From assembly GCF_019320115.1 (NCBI RefSeq), contig NC_089595.1, forward strand, positions 114,349,162-114,413,161: a stretch of 64,000 nucleotides of DNA, in the 5' to 3' direction. Within the stretch, counting starts at the first letter, position 1, and each line of letters opens with the position of its first letter. The stretch is from Miscanthus floridulus (Eukaryota > Streptophyta > Magnoliopsida > Poales > Poaceae). The notes under the pieces are model-generated. The model was given only the letters and a program-made list of their open reading frames with translations, made no database searches and was not told the DNA's origin. Position numbers and translations under genes: made by a program. This document shows positions 11,302-23,224 of the stretch, in pieces.

Positions 11302-12149
11302 CTATGGAGCGGTGTCAATCATGGTGAAAGAACGGCGCTTCTTCTTGTAGATGGAAGGCTGTCCCAGTTGTGCTCGAAGTTCATCCACTTGTTTCTGAAG
11401 ACGTCTCTACGCCCTCTGAGATGCACGCAGTTCTCCTTTGACTTCATCATCCACTCCCTGCATAGCGTGGACATGCTGCACCATTGCCTCCAGAGTTGGG
11501 TCATTCTCTGGTGGAGCCAAAACCTGCCAAATACCCTCATGATCATTTTGAGGAAGGAACCTGAAGCGATCCTCCCTCATGGCCTCGAAACGATGACCAT
11601 GGTAGTGGATGTAGGCATTCTGTGCTGCATCCTCCATGCCATCCAAAGCATGGGCTCTCCTGGCAGGGGCACTGTGGACAGTCTCCACCTCATGTCCATT
11701 AATGATATCATTCCATGCGGTGACCACCAACTCTACCTTCCAGAAGGTAGCCTACAGTGAATGCTTGTACTCGGCGCAGTGGTAGCTGATGGAGGCGTGC
11801 AAGTCGGGGAAGTAGTTGTCCAGCACGTGGGTGAGGAGAGTGTGGTAGTAGGCTGTCTCTGGAGCTGGCTTGAAGTAGTACTTGCACTTCCAACCAATCT
11901 CCTTGTCCTCCACGTGGGCAGCTGGGGAGGGTGCAGGTGTAGGGGAAGTAGCCGTCGACTCCTCAGGTGTAGCTACCACAGGGTAGACAGGCACGGCGAC
12001 TGGTGTAGGAGTAGGTGCAGGCGTCGATGTAGCCATCTCCTCGTCGTCGGAGATGATCACAATCTCCATCTCCACCGGTGGGGCACGCGGGTAAACATGG
12101 CACGATAGCCAGCGGTGCTGAGTCGAGCAGTCTTCGGATTATGAGACAT
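11302..12149 (-). pseudogene. extra ORF between 5' LTR and gag of the gypsy element
   Basis: Starting at ATG 12147-12149, the minus strand encodes a Ser/Thr/Pro-rich acidic N-terminus (IISDDEEMATSTPAP). A segment with GWKCKYYFKPAPETAYYHTL follows, then WNDIINGHEVETVH, and a C-terminal helix likely to form a coiled coil (RRLQKQVDELRAQLG). It ends at a stop at 11302-11304. The frame is broken by a small indel near 12085 and by two TAG codons, near 11752 and 11407, each one transition away from CAG. Additional ORFs in this position are known in some plant gypsy elements. I do not recognise a function. Confidence 0.6.
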
Positions 12150-12325
12150 CTATAGATTTAAAGTGAGATGAAATTAGAATCAACAATTTTAAATAATAGA
12201 TTAAGGTATGAAAAGCATAAATGTTTTAATAAAATAACAAGAATAAGTCAGTAAGCAAGAAACCAGAGGAGCAAAGATGCTAAAACGACCATTTTCTAAC
12301 TAGGCTTGCGTCCTATAGTCAACAC

Positions 12326-12338
12326 GGCTCTAATACCA
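12326..12338 (-). other. primer binding site, initiator tRNA-Met
   Basis: On the minus strand TGGTATTAGAGCC begins three bases after the LTR end (…GTGTGACA). It differs by one base from the canonical plant initiator-Met site TGGTATCAGAGCC. This fixes the orientation of the gypsy element. Confidence 0.8.
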
Positions 12339-12341
12339 ATT

Positions 12342-15265
12342 TGTCACACCCAATTTTAGGGATAAAATTAAATGCACAAAACTCGTGTGTGCCCAGAAAT
12401 CAATCACACACACAAGCTGACAAATTACATATAGTATCATCACGGTGTCTCATACATCAGAGTTATAATAAAACTTAGTCTTATACAACACAGCGGAATA
12501 ATAAAAAGATAATAAAACTCTCGTGGCCGTCATCACAGGGAAGGTCAACTGGTTGACCACAAGCCTAATAATCCTCCGGGAAATCCTTATACCCGTTGCC
12601 ATCTGTTACCCATCCGGGATTTTTATCCAAGTAAAGAAAATAAACAAGTGTAAGTACATTTCGTACTTAGCAAGCTAACATGGGGTTTCAAAACTCAAAA
12701 AGGATAGACTCTGGTTTACTGTAGTTAGCATTTTTAATAGGTCAAGCTTTTATTCTCAATTATTATCAAGTTATGCTTAAGCTCCCATTTAATTCCCATA
12801 AGAACAATATCGGGGTCAGGTGTGCCATATGTCATCACTGAACAACTTTAAATGATCATCAATAATTAATCGGTTATTCTGTGAGTTTTCCGGGCCACTC
12901 GTAATCGTGAGCACGGCTGTTATAACAATTTGTTACCCTCTGCAGAGGTGGTGCACATTCACCGCGAGTCGTGATCCCCATATGCCCGGGTTAATTACTT
13001 CCATGCACTACCAAGGTGAGCGGGCAGGGTACACTATGAAGCCATTTCATAGGTTTTCCTAACAAGTTAGGGCCGCTTGGTTTCCTTGGCAGGCAGATGT
13101 AGGGACCCCCCTTTCCTATGGCACAAATCCATCGCGGCTATACTCATAGGAACAGAGGCAGCCCTATACCCAAAGTGGCAAGCCCCATTTGCGCCAAAAA
13201 GGTAACCTCTAACTAGTTAGGAAAGATCCTATTACTGAGCTAAAGTCAGAGCTATATGACTCTCCCGGTTGCACTGTCAGTCCCAGCTTTTGCCGACAGA
13301 TAAGTCCTTATGGAGGGCCGAGAGCAACATGAACAAAGGTCATTTGCACTTTTGCCCTATGGAACAGTTGTTATAAATCATGTTACTCACTTTGTTCCAT
13401 AGTATCATTCATCAACATGTATATCAAGTTCAGTTAGAGCACTAGCAATCTATCCATATGCATTTAACCCATAGGAGACAAGGAATAGGATAACAATCAC
13501 TAGGATGTCCTTACGAGTATCAAAATTTAGACACATGCAAATGAGTAATTGATTAAAGTGAAATAGGACATCAAGGAAGGCCCATGTTATACTTGCCTTG
13601 GTTCACAAACTCATGCTGGTCCTGCTGGTCGTCGAAGAGTTCTTGGTCTCCAACATTTTCCTCACCGTCTGAACACGACCAACACGGCAACATACAACAT
13701 TCCAAAAGCATTCATGCAAAGCAAATATTCCTATCATTAGAACAGTACACCAACAGTATTGAAATCAAGATAAAATGTTTGTAAAACTAATCTATGTTTC
13801 GCTACGATCACGTCAACGCGAAGTTCACGAAAAACAGAGCTAAAATGCGAAAGTTATGATTAAAACGGGTTTTCCTATAGCCCTATATTTAATTAAATCT
13901 AATCATGAAATTAAAATATTCCAAACTTGACTAACAGTAGCTCCAACATGTAGCTTATGAAATTACGAAGCTAACGCGATTTGAATGGATCAATTCGGAG
14001 CTAAAACGACAATTTTATAAGCAAAACAGTTCGAATGGCATTTTTGTAAATACTGAAAGCGTACTTTTGATTTAAGCCGTGGAGTTTACGCTTTCTAATC
14101 GAGATTGCGCATTCGGAGAAATACGTTTTGGACTGCGGGTTCTATTACGCGAAAACAGAGGGGCTCTTTAGCATATCTACCCGTGAAGGGGTATCGGCCA
14201 ACGATGGCCGTCGGATTAGAAATGGACGGTCAGCAACGGATCTGGGGGAAGAGAAGAAATCCGGCCAAGCACAGTAACTCCGGCGGTGGCGCTCCATTGC
14301 CGGCGACAAGAAACACGTCGGCAAGCTCGGTTCGGTGGCTATGGGCCACAGTTCGAAGAACCGAGGGCACCGGGAGAGAGAGGGGGAGCAGGGGAACTCG
14401 CCAAGGCCAATGAAGTGGCCGGAGAACGCGGCTGAGGCGGAGGTCGTCATGGCCGGTGGCGAAAGCTTCTTGGGCGCACGCGAAACGAGCCCAAACGGCC
14501 ATGAATTAGAAAATTGAAAGCACCGGAGAAAGGATGGGAGCACAGAGAAGCTCACCGCAGGGAAAAGAGAGGACGAGGGAGGCTCGGGGACGGCGGCCAC
14601 GCGGAGGCGGACGGCGGACCACGGCAATCCCCGGCGCGGCGGTTGCTCGGGCACGGGCGACGCGAGAGGGAGCGGGGAGGGGCAGCAGGGGGAGCGGGGA
14701 AGGGCTCTGCTCCCTTTTTGTAGAGGCAGGTGGCGCGGGGAGAGACGCTCCCACGTCTGGGAGTGGGCGCGGCGGTTGCGTCATGGACTGGGCGTAGGCG
14801 TGGGACGTGCGGAGGTGGGGGAAGGCTCTGACGGCCGTGGCCAAGCTGTCAGTGGCCGAGAGGGAAGGAGGCACGGCAGCAGCGGTTGCCAACCGGACTG
14901 GGCCAGCCCAACAGAGGGAAACGGGAGGAGAGGAAAGGAGGGAGGTGAGCGGGCCGCGGAAGAAAGGGCCTGCAGGCCGAAACCGAGGAAGGGAGTGGAG
15001 AGAAAGAAATTTCCTTTTTCTTTTTATAAATAAATTTTTCAAATCTCATTTTCAAGGTAAATTTGAATTCAATTCAAATTTTAGTCAAAGCTAATCACTA
15101 CAAAAACAATGTGCAGCAGCATGAATGCCTCAACTTGTATCTATTCCTTATTATTTATTTTAATTTCACCAAAAATATTATTTTTCCTATATTTGAATGC
15201 ACACAAAATAACATAAATAAATCAAATTTACTATTTTAAAACAATGTAAATTTTAGGGTGTTACA
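12342..15265 (-). repeat. 5' LTR of the gypsy element
   Basis: On the minus strand the repeat starts TGTAACACCCTAAAATT and ends CCCTAAAATTGGGTGTGACA, giving TG…CA ends with a short inverted similarity, about 2.9 kb long. The primer binding site follows directly. The part at about 14140-15010 is strongly GC-rich and open in several frames on both strands, whereas the rest is AT-rich. I read those frames as composition effects. The 3' LTR is not in the window, so the boundaries rest on termini and primer site only. Confidence 0.8.
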
Positions 15266-15665
15266 ATTTATTCTTCGACAAAAAGTTGATAAGGGCTTGA
15301 TAGAAAATTTTCTATAGGATTCCAATCCTATAGAATTCCTACATTTTTCCTCTGTTTCAAAGCAGGCCATGTATAGCTGCGAGCACAAGATTGATATGTG
15401 TCCATGTGGTTCGGTTGTGATGAGTGATTGTCAACGTGACTTATGTCTTGGGTTGAGTCAGTGAACTAACCATGACGTGAGTTGGGTTGTGCAATAAATT
15501 AGAGCAAAATTAGAGTAGAAGATAACTCAAAAATAGAATGAAATAAAATACATTATTAAAAAGAACGTTATATATATAGCTTTTGAATCTAAATTAAATT
15601 CGAGCTTTGTTGAAATTTTTCTTGTGCTTAGATGTTGCTAATTGTCTAAATTAGTAAACCGATAG

Positions 15666-15690
15666 ATATATATATATATATATATATATA
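15666..15690. repeat. (TA)n microsatellite
   Basis: An uninterrupted alternating AT run of 25 bp, followed after two G by a shorter run. It lies in AT-rich sequence just outside the gypsy LTR. Confidence 0.9.
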
Positions 15691-16614
15691 GGTATATATA
15701 CACTCACGTATTTCGTTTTGATAAGCATGTTGCTATATTAATTAAAGTAATGTACAAACTTATTTCTTTCTGAGTGTATCTCTATAGATAAGTATACGTT
15801 TAAACATACAATAAATATATGCATGTGTGTATGGATATTAGTGATAAAGAAATAATGACATATTTGTAATTACATAATTATTTATATATTTTGATAAAAG
15901 AAAAAAAAAAGAAAATGGTAAAACACACGCACGTACACAACGCACTCATGGACGCCTGTGCATGCCTAACCTCATCACTGTCTTGCTGTGCGCTGGCCTC
16001 GTTGCCAGTCTCGTCTCTGTGGCCGTGCAATCAACGTCGCTTCTCGGCAGGCTGTCCCGCTGCCGCTACCACGTCCGTCTCCTCGCCGTGCCCATCGAGC
16101 CGAGTACCATCAATACGCATGGCCGCAGTGACATCGTCGTTGGTGATCGTGGCGCGTTCCTCGCCTCTTGATCCATCTACCCCATCGTGCATCCGTGCCG
16201 CTTAGCAGTCGTGGCGTAGTGGCCGTCGGTTTCGGCTCCTGGGGCGACAAGACACCTCACTGTCGTCGTGACCGCTAGACGACGGTGGTGAGTCCCCGCT
16301 CGGAATCAATCATCCGATTTACTCGCGTCGCGCTGCGCTGTCGAGCCGATTGCGTGCTCTTTCTCTCTCTGCTTGGCTCCTATGTAGCCCGTCGTCGGCT
16401 CTTTTTCCCCCGCGAGCACGCGCAAGCCCACTGCGTTGCTCCTCCGCACATAGCATCGACACCCCTTCTCTTCCTCCCCGCGTCGCGCACCCTCGCATCG
16501 CCTGCCTGGCTTGGCCAGCGCTGGGCCACGATCGCCACCACCGGCAAGCAGCCGCCACTGTCACCATCTTCCCCTGCCAACGCCGCCGTCTATGCTTCTC
16601 CTTAGTCATCATTG
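15691..16614. other. intergenic, no gene supported
   Basis: AT-rich to about 15915, then GC-rich with overlapping open frames on both strands to about 16600. No conserved motif is seen and the open frames are explained by composition. Part may be the diverged 3' continuation of the zinc-ribbon gene fragment to the right. Confidence 0.4.
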
Positions 16615-17362
16615 GAGGGGGGTTAGGGGGAGGTGGAACCCACCGCTCGAAGTGCTCTCATAGATGTCGCCCTCTCCACCAATCATCGAAAATGAGATAC
16701 CTAGAGTCAAACTTGTCTGCACCGTCGATCCACTGAAAGAAAAAAGCATCTCTCATGTCCTACACTATAAAAATTCAACAAAATATTAGTAACCTAATAA
16801 TACAAATGAAGAAGAAAAATATACGGAAACAATTACTTACATTAAAACGACTGCATGTGTAGAAGCAACGAACCGTTGTGTCTGGATGTCTCGATTGAAA
16901 CACATCGGTCGGACGACCACAGTCACAGTTAGGGACAGGGAGTTTCGGAGAGACGGGGCATCTTTGCTAGACTCGTCGGGGTACAATTCTTTAGGATGAT
17001 CCCGTTTTCGCCATAACTGCTCTCGAAACATGTCTTCCATCTAATAAAATAGTTCAAATTAAACATCAATCAAAACAACGTAAATTAATGTAAAATATAA
17101 TCACCATTCATAATTTTTCTCTTAAACTTAGCTCTCATTCATAATATACTATCCACCATTCAAACGAAAATAAAACGTGTGTCATTACCTTGCACGAGGA
17201 CGAGGAGGGAGGGAGGTGGCCGGGGAATGGAAGGGAAGGGAGGGAGGGAGACGGCAATGGAGGGTCGGGCGGGGGTCGGGTTGTCGGCGTTCGTGGCGTG
17301 GCGACCGGCGTGCTCGGCAGCGGGACTGGCAGCGGGGGTTTTATTCGGCTCTGCCGCGCCAT
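16615..17362 (-). pseudogene. grass zinc-ribbon (GRF-like) protein gene fragment
   Basis: Three exon-like segments are seen on the minus strand. The first starts at ATG 17362 with a Pro-rich peptide and ends at a good donor (AAG|GTAATG) near 17189. The second, about 17042-16841, encodes MEDMFREQLWRKRD and LYPDES and then, in another frame, NCDCGRPTDVFQSRHP and CFYTCSRFN before GTAAGT. The third begins at 16759 after CAG-like TAG| and gives FFFQWIDGADKFDSRY and WWRGRHL, then a TAG. The CxC…C…C pattern followed by QWIDG resembles a Cys-rich zinc-ribbon family common in grasses. A 2-bp CT insertion between DAPS and PKLPVPNC explains the frame change. Function unknown; probably a dead copy. Confidence 0.5.
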
Positions 17363-17574
17363 GGATCAGGACGCGGCAGGCCCTGCCCGTCAGCGGTCAG
17401 TGATTCCGGTCGCCGCCACGTCTGCCCTCTGCCACGCTGCCATGCATGGCGCGACACAGGCATTTGGCCGTGTCAGGACAATAGACGTGGCCAAAAATGT
17501 TAGTTTAAAAAAACAACCATATTAGATTTAAAATTAGTTTTAAAAAGTGTTAAAATTAAAAAAAAAATCGCCAC

Positions 17575-18545
17575 AGTCCGTGTCTGAATGGATTCTTACA
17601 CTATCTCCAACAAGGAGACCTAAACCCAAAATAGGTAGTGAGAGACCTAAAATCAGCCTCTAACAGAGTATCTATATGGGAGACCTATTTTTGGTTGCCT
17701 GAGAGACACAACCCAAATATGGGTATCCTCTCTTTTGGAAACTCATTTGCAGAAATGATTCTCTTTTGGGTCTTGTTGTTGGAGAAGATGTCGAATAGGT
17801 ATTGAACTTTTTGCCTGTAGCGCTACTCAAAGTACGAATGGGTCTTGTATTTTAGGTGATGTTGGAACTTTTTGCCTATAGCGCTACTCAAAGTACGAAT
17901 GGGTCTTGTATTTTAGGTGGTGGTGTTGGAGATAGCCTTAGGCTACGGAGATTGGGCGCCTCAATCACTGACTCTGGGCGATCATCAGGGAGGAACACGT
18001 CAAACAGCCTCAAGGCATGAAACAAGGGTGACCGACGAACGATAGCTTCCAATTGCTTCTCCCCATTGGCTGGGAAGCGAACAGAGCTTAGGTCTAGCTC
18101 CTGGAGCGCGGGGAAGCCGGCGAATCCAACGGGGAGGGGTGGGATGTCGCAGCGTTGCTGCCACAGGGAAACGAGATCACCGAAGGAGAAGATGGAGGAG
18201 TGGAGGTTGAAGTAGAAGACTGATCTGAGTCGGCCCGACATGTGGATGGACTCGACGCTGCAGCGGGAGAGCACGACGAGCCAGTCGTCGATGCGGCCAG
18301 CAGACGCGTCGTCCACGCAGATGTTGAAGAGGGAGACCCAGGGGCCGATGTAGGGGAGGAGGACGCTATCGACGACCGAGGGGTGCGTGCCAAAGGGGAA
18401 GGAAAGGGAGAGTACCGATAGCGACTTCCAGAGGTGGCGCCAGGTGCGGGAGAGCACGGAGGTCGAGGCGGACGAGGATCTCGTCCCGCAGCTCCGCCGG
18501 GAGGGAGGACAGCCAACCGACCACCTCCGCCTGCTTCGGCTCCAT
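17575..18545 (-). pseudogene. F-box/LRR protein pseudogene, copy A
   Basis: The ATG at 18543-18545 starts an F-box region (LSSLPAELRDEILVRLDLR) followed by LSRTWRHLWKSLSVLSLSF. A leucine-rich part follows (GFPALQELDLSSVRFPANGEKQLEAIVRRSPLFHALRLFDVFLPDD, EAPNLRSL). F-box proteins recruit substrates to SCF ubiquitin ligases. Compared with copy B (exon 1 at 30494-31025) this copy lacks about 20 bp inside the F-box, between two ACCTCCG words, so the frame breaks. It is also interrupted by a MITE at 17599-17937; past the MITE it reads on for about a dozen residues (RIHSDTDCGDF) and ends in an A-rich run. No further exons are seen. It is a truncated dead copy. Confidence 0.75.
17599..17937. mobile_element. 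PIF/Harbinger (Tourist-like) MITE
   Basis: The element is 339 bp with terminal inverted repeats CACTATCTCCAACA and GGCTATCTCCAACA (reverse complement of the right end). It is flanked by TTA on both sides (17596-17598 and 17938-17940). It interrupts the F-box pseudogene. Inside, a unit of about 60 bp starting near 17804 is repeated directly from about 17864. Confidence 0.8.
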
Positions 18546-18839
18546 CACGCCTCCAGTCCCAGCCTCTCCTCCGCTTCTCCCTGAGGCAGAGGCCGCCGCC
18601 AGCGAGGGCTCCATCTCCTCCAGTTATCCAGTCCGCCACCCTCTCTCCGTGCGTCGGTGCCTCCAACGGGGTTACTAAAGGCCCATGTCTCGATGAGCGG
18701 AAAGTAATTATTGTAGCCTAAAGGCCCAGGATCGGCCCATACTGACGGCCCGTTTCGTCTTGTCTCACCTCCGCTTGATCTGAGCTGTCCACCTCTTCCG
18801 AACAGGCGAGGCTTCCTCCCCGGTAAGGTATGGTATAAG

Positions 18840-19050
18840 TAGGGATGAAAACGGAACGGATATCACCGATATTACATTTGTTTTCATATTTCTGTCTGGA
18901 TTCGGATTCGAATATGCGATTTGAGTATTCGGATACGGATACGGTATCAGATGTTGGATATTCAGATCCGGATACGGACAGATCTCAACCCCTCTAAATG
19001 GATTCGGTTTCGAATACGGTCGGAAAATATCCGTACCGTTTTCATCCCTA
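18840..19050. mobile_element. hAT-type MITE
   Basis: The 211-bp element has long terminal inverted repeats (TAGGGATGAAAACGG…CCGTTTTCATCCCTA). A perfect 8-bp target-site duplication GGTATAAG flanks it at 18832-18839 and 19051-19058. An 8-bp duplication is the hallmark of hAT elements. Confidence 0.92.
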
Positions 19051-19222
19051 GGTATAAGCAATCGTTTCTGAATTAGGCGCCTATATATCATCATAAGAGA
19101 AGACCATGGTGTTGCCGCATTGTGGAGAAAATTGGAGGAAGGATTAGGTTTTCTGCTTTCCTTTTTGTTCATTCTTTAGAGTAGATAGGTTTCCTTAGTT
19201 CTTCTTGCGATGCCAGTACTAA

Positions 19223-19445
19223 GGCCCCGTTTAGATCCAAAATTTTTTGGATTTTGGCTACTGTAGCACTTTCGTTTGTATTTGGCAATTAGTGTCTAAT
19301 TATGGACTAATTAGATTCAAAAGTTTCATCTCGCGATTTCTCACTCAACTGTGCAATTAGTTTTTTTTCGTCTACATTTAGTACTCCATGCATGTGCCGC
19401 AAGATTCGATGTGACGGGTACTACGCAAAATTTTTTAGAAAGCCC
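19223..19445. mobile_element. Tourist-like MITE, GTTTAG family
   Basis: Starts GGCCCCGTTTAGATCC, contains CTACTGTAGCAC, GTCTAATTATGGACTAATTAG and TTTAGTACTCCATGCATG, and ends AGAAAGCCC. It is flanked by TAA on both sides. At least seven related copies lie in this window. Confidence 0.8.
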
Positions 19446-19819
19446 TAAGACTGGGAAGGTTTGGAAGAAAGGAAGGACTTGAGGTGATATGCGTGAGGGA
19501 GGGATGGTGAAAGCTCTGCCATTGTTAGTGTATTGTAGGCGTATAATTTTTGCTGCGTTTTTTTCTGTTTTATTTCAGGAGCCTTTGTTTTTGTTGTTGT
19601 TTGCCATCTTTTGGTGTTCGTTTGTGCCAAGGAGACTGAATTGACAGGCACCAATGATACACTGTTGAAGAGAAGAAAAAAAACTGCTCCTTGCATCTGC
19701 ATGTTGTTTGATTCTCACTAACTGACCAACGGATGGTGACTCAAATTCAAAGCAAAGCTAATCCAACTTCTAGCAAAATTTTCCTGACCCTATTCAACTT
19801 TACTAGAATATGAACATCT

Positions 19820-19955
19820 GCCCTGTTCGTTTGGACTTGTTTGGCTGATAAGCCATGGCTGAAAGTACTGTTGACTGATTTGATGTGAGAGAAAAATACT
19901 TTTTGTTGGTTGAAAAAGTATGGCTTATAAACGAAACAGCCCAAACGAACAGGGC
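19820..19955. mobile_element. CCCTGTTCGTTTGG-family MITE
   Basis: About 136 bp with inverted ends GCCCTGTTCGTTTGG and CCAAACGAACAGGGC and internal GCTTATAAG-like words. The family recurs in this window (44739, 46417, 47667, 49761, 56476, 62098). Confidence 0.85.
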
Positions 19956-22106
19956 GTCAGGGCTGTATTACCGTCTGCAACACTTGGATTGATCTTGCAG
20001 CTCACACCAAAGCTGTCGTTGCAGCTCAAGCTCCATGCTTTCCTGCTCTAGTCTTTAGTTGGTTTCCTCATGCCGACAGAGTGCTCCTGATCATTGATCA
20101 AGGTCTAAACTCTAAAGCAATGTCAAAACGCCAAAAGGCTCAAGCTTCTCTTATACTGCCATGTCGCTTCCCAGGTCAGTGACATGAACTCCATTTCCTG
20201 CAACCGCCATCAGATTATCACCGTCGTTCTTGCCACTGCCGATGCAGTTCTGTGGATAAGCAACTTAGAGCACCTTCAACAACACTCACCAGAGGTGATG
20301 TGTTTGAAAGAAGCTGAGTTGGGCTTTCATCTGTCACAGATTATAGAGCAAACAGTTCGCATATCCCCAATCTTGTGTGATCTCTCCATCGTTGCAGAAC
20401 TGAAAGGATCGTCACCTGGAATTCGAGAATTGTTTTTTTTTGGCACAGAACTACAAACACCGGTCACCGACCATCGTTTCTGCCGAGGACATGTAACGGT
20501 GCCAGCATTGAGTGGCACAATGCAGCGCCGTGGCTATGAGCAGTTTCAGAGTCCAAGCAACAACAATGTTGATGCAGCAACGTAAATGACCAATTAACCA
20601 GGAAAAATAGGGAAATTAATCATGAAATAGATTCTGCTCATTAACAGGAACGGGAAGAAACAAACAGGAGTATGAAATAGGGAGCAGCTTTCACTAAAAT
20701 GTAAAGAAACATAGCGAGAAACAACACTCCATGGATCGGCTATTGCATGAGCTCAGATAGGCAGGCAACAAGTTCTGGAGGACCAGAGGACAGCTTAGCG
20801 AAAGGATAACCGTATTTCACCAACTCGGGCAAGTTTGGAGATATGCTTCATTAACCAAACGACACTAGGGGCTATCAGGAAAACCCTACTGAACTAGTGG
20901 ACAACCAATACCACGTCAGCTTCTTCTGAACAACACACAGAAATCACGCTAGTTCCATGGATGAGCCAATTTCTGCATGCTTCATATGATCATATGATGA
21001 AAGAGAGAAAGAAAAACACTTCAGCGGTGAAAGCAGGTCCTGTCCCATTCAAGCAGCCAATCTTGCACTCAGCAATACACGGAAGATGCCGCCTCATCTA
21101 ATATTGTTGCTCCAAACCTGCACAAGGAAAACAGTTTGTAAAATTACAGCAAAGCAGACATAAAAGCATATCAAACAAAATACACAGAGACTATTGCATT
21201 TATGTATAATGATACTTTTCTACCAGAAACTCTTAAAAGGTTCCATAAAAAAGAAACCCTTAAAAGGTCAGTGGAAACATTTGCGTAGTGCTGACTATGC
21301 AAACATCAGACTACCATTGGGTTCCTGTAATGAAATGTTTTAGCTACTAAAATGGATTAAACAATATATTGTGTACACAGAAATGCTCTGTTCCCTTCTT
21401 CCATATTTTGTTCCTCCAAGATCCAAGAAGCTTCAATTAATATGAAAACTCAATAACGTACACCAATATGAAACAGAGAAAGCAGTGAACATTAACAGGA
21501 CAGGCGCTTTGACTAGAAGTCTGAATTTCTGCCATGAAAATGAATTATGTCGAAGTGGAAAGGAAAAGGTACAAAATAAAATCATGTAAAAGAAAATAAA
21601 GTAGCTAGCATCGTTGTATCTTTGAGCTGGATGGTAGTTCTATGATGGTTCCAGTTGTAATATTTCAGCTAGCAGATGTCCTTAACCTAGTTGTTTTGCA
21701 TGTAGGTTGCTTGGTGGGGCTGGGGAAGAATCTTAAGGTTTAGAACGTTGGCTGAAATACTAATAAATTTGGTTCTATTTTAATAGAATCTAGAAGATTC
21801 ATATGGAAAGCAGAGGAAAAAGGAGGTTTTGAACACTTCTGAAAAAAAGATCTCATGCATTGGAGACCATGTCTACCTCTTGACTGACAATATAGGGTCA
21901 AGCTCTAAAATCTTGAGGAGGCCACAGAAAACATCACAATATGTCAGCATAAATCTTATGTTCACCTTTCTTCTGCAGGTCAGACTTAACTTGTACATAA
22001 CAAAAGTACATCATGTGAAATATACCACTAACTTTGACATGAAAAAAATGAGGTACAGAGACCCATCGCTTCAAATAATAAATATATGTAAATTTGAGAC
22101 CCGACA
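19956..22106. other. intergenic sequence downstream of F-box copy B
   Basis: No gene is supported. A 133-codon open frame at 20184-20585 has no recognisable motif. The region lies just 3' of the F-box copy B stop codon, so it may contain its 3' UTR and flanking sequence. Confidence 0.4.
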
Positions 22107-23224
22107 TCAAGTTTCTTTACTTTCAACCAGGACACGAGCTTGAGCTGAAGCTCTTTTACATTTTAGTAAGTCAGTTAGTGAATCATCAAAATAATCTGGG
22201 TGTCCATCAACATACAATGCGCGAAGAAGCCTTGCTTTAGAGAGCATAAGCTTCATAAAGGAAATTTCATTTGGAAGCCAAGCAATATCAATCACCCGCA
22301 CAACTTGAAGTTTGGTACACATGCCATCCGTCCACAGAGCATTTAAGAATTCCCAATCTGCCTCAAAACCCTGATCAACACCGCCCGGCAACTTCACCAA
22401 AAAAAAACAGTTGTAATCAACAAAACGACCTTCGAACAGTGTAAATAGAAATATCCCAAAAGCAACATCCAGCATTACCTCTATTTCTAGGTTTTGAAGG
22501 TTGTGACAACTCCTTAGCAAGGTAAACATGAACAAAACAGGGTGCATTTCAGTAAAGTCCGTAGATAATTCCAAGTTCTTCAAGTTATAAAAGCTGAATG
22601 GAAGTGTATACGGTATCTCAACATCGTCGACCTGTAACAAAGAAAAAGGACATTGAAACTGGATAAAGTCATACAGGGTCAAGAAATATGGGTGAGACTT
22701 TTGTGTCATTAGTATAACAAGGGACCACAGGCACATGGAAGCAGGGCAAGAATGAAACGGTTGTTTCCTTTATTATTAATTAATAGTGTTGTTTTTCACG
22801 TCATTTCATTAGTATAGGAGACCATGTTTAAATTCCTGATCTATGTAACGAGTTTGAGCCAAGCGCTAGCGTTTTAGCCTTGATTTATACCAAAGCATAT
22901 AATAAGGAGAACAAAGTGAAAATAATGTACAGGCAAGAAGAGAGTGAGCTTTTGAACGTGAGCAAACCGAGCAAGGAAATCCCCATAGTCATGTTCATGC
23001 CGTGGACAGAGTGACACATTAATGTCGGCATCTTCGAGGCATGGCAGCTCTCCAATTCGCCAACCATGGTCGGTCATACGCTGAATAGATTGTCAGGCTG
23101 CAGAGATTGGGTGCCTCAATCACTGAGTCTGGGCAGTCATCAGGGATGAACACATCAGATATATCCAGGGCATGAATGTTAGCAACAATGCTAACCAAGA
23201 TGGCGAGCACCAGAAGCAAGACAA

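Larger units (their letters stand above)
7635..15265 (-). mobile_element. truncated Ty3/gypsy LTR retrotransposon
   Basis: In minus orientation the order is 5' LTR (12342-15265), initiator-Met primer site, an extra ORF, gag with zinc knuckle, protease, reverse transcriptase and RNase H. The coding sequence stops at the LTR end of the SIRE-like element at 7634. The integrase, any chromodomain and the 3' LTR are missing from the window and presumably lie beyond its left edge, on the far side of that insertion. Confidence 0.85.

Noticed and set aside
14105..15094. Multiple overlapping long open frames on both strands
   Set aside because: They lie inside the GC-rich part of the gypsy LTR, in all frames, with no motif; composition explains them.
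15891..16736. Plus-strand frames resembling secreted or Ser/Arg-rich proteins
   Set aside because: GC-rich sequence, no conserved motif, and minus-strand exons of a zinc-ribbon fragment lie beside it.
20184..20585. 133-codon frame
   Set aside because: No recognisable domain, no codon or splice support, and it lies in the probable 3' flank of the F-box gene.
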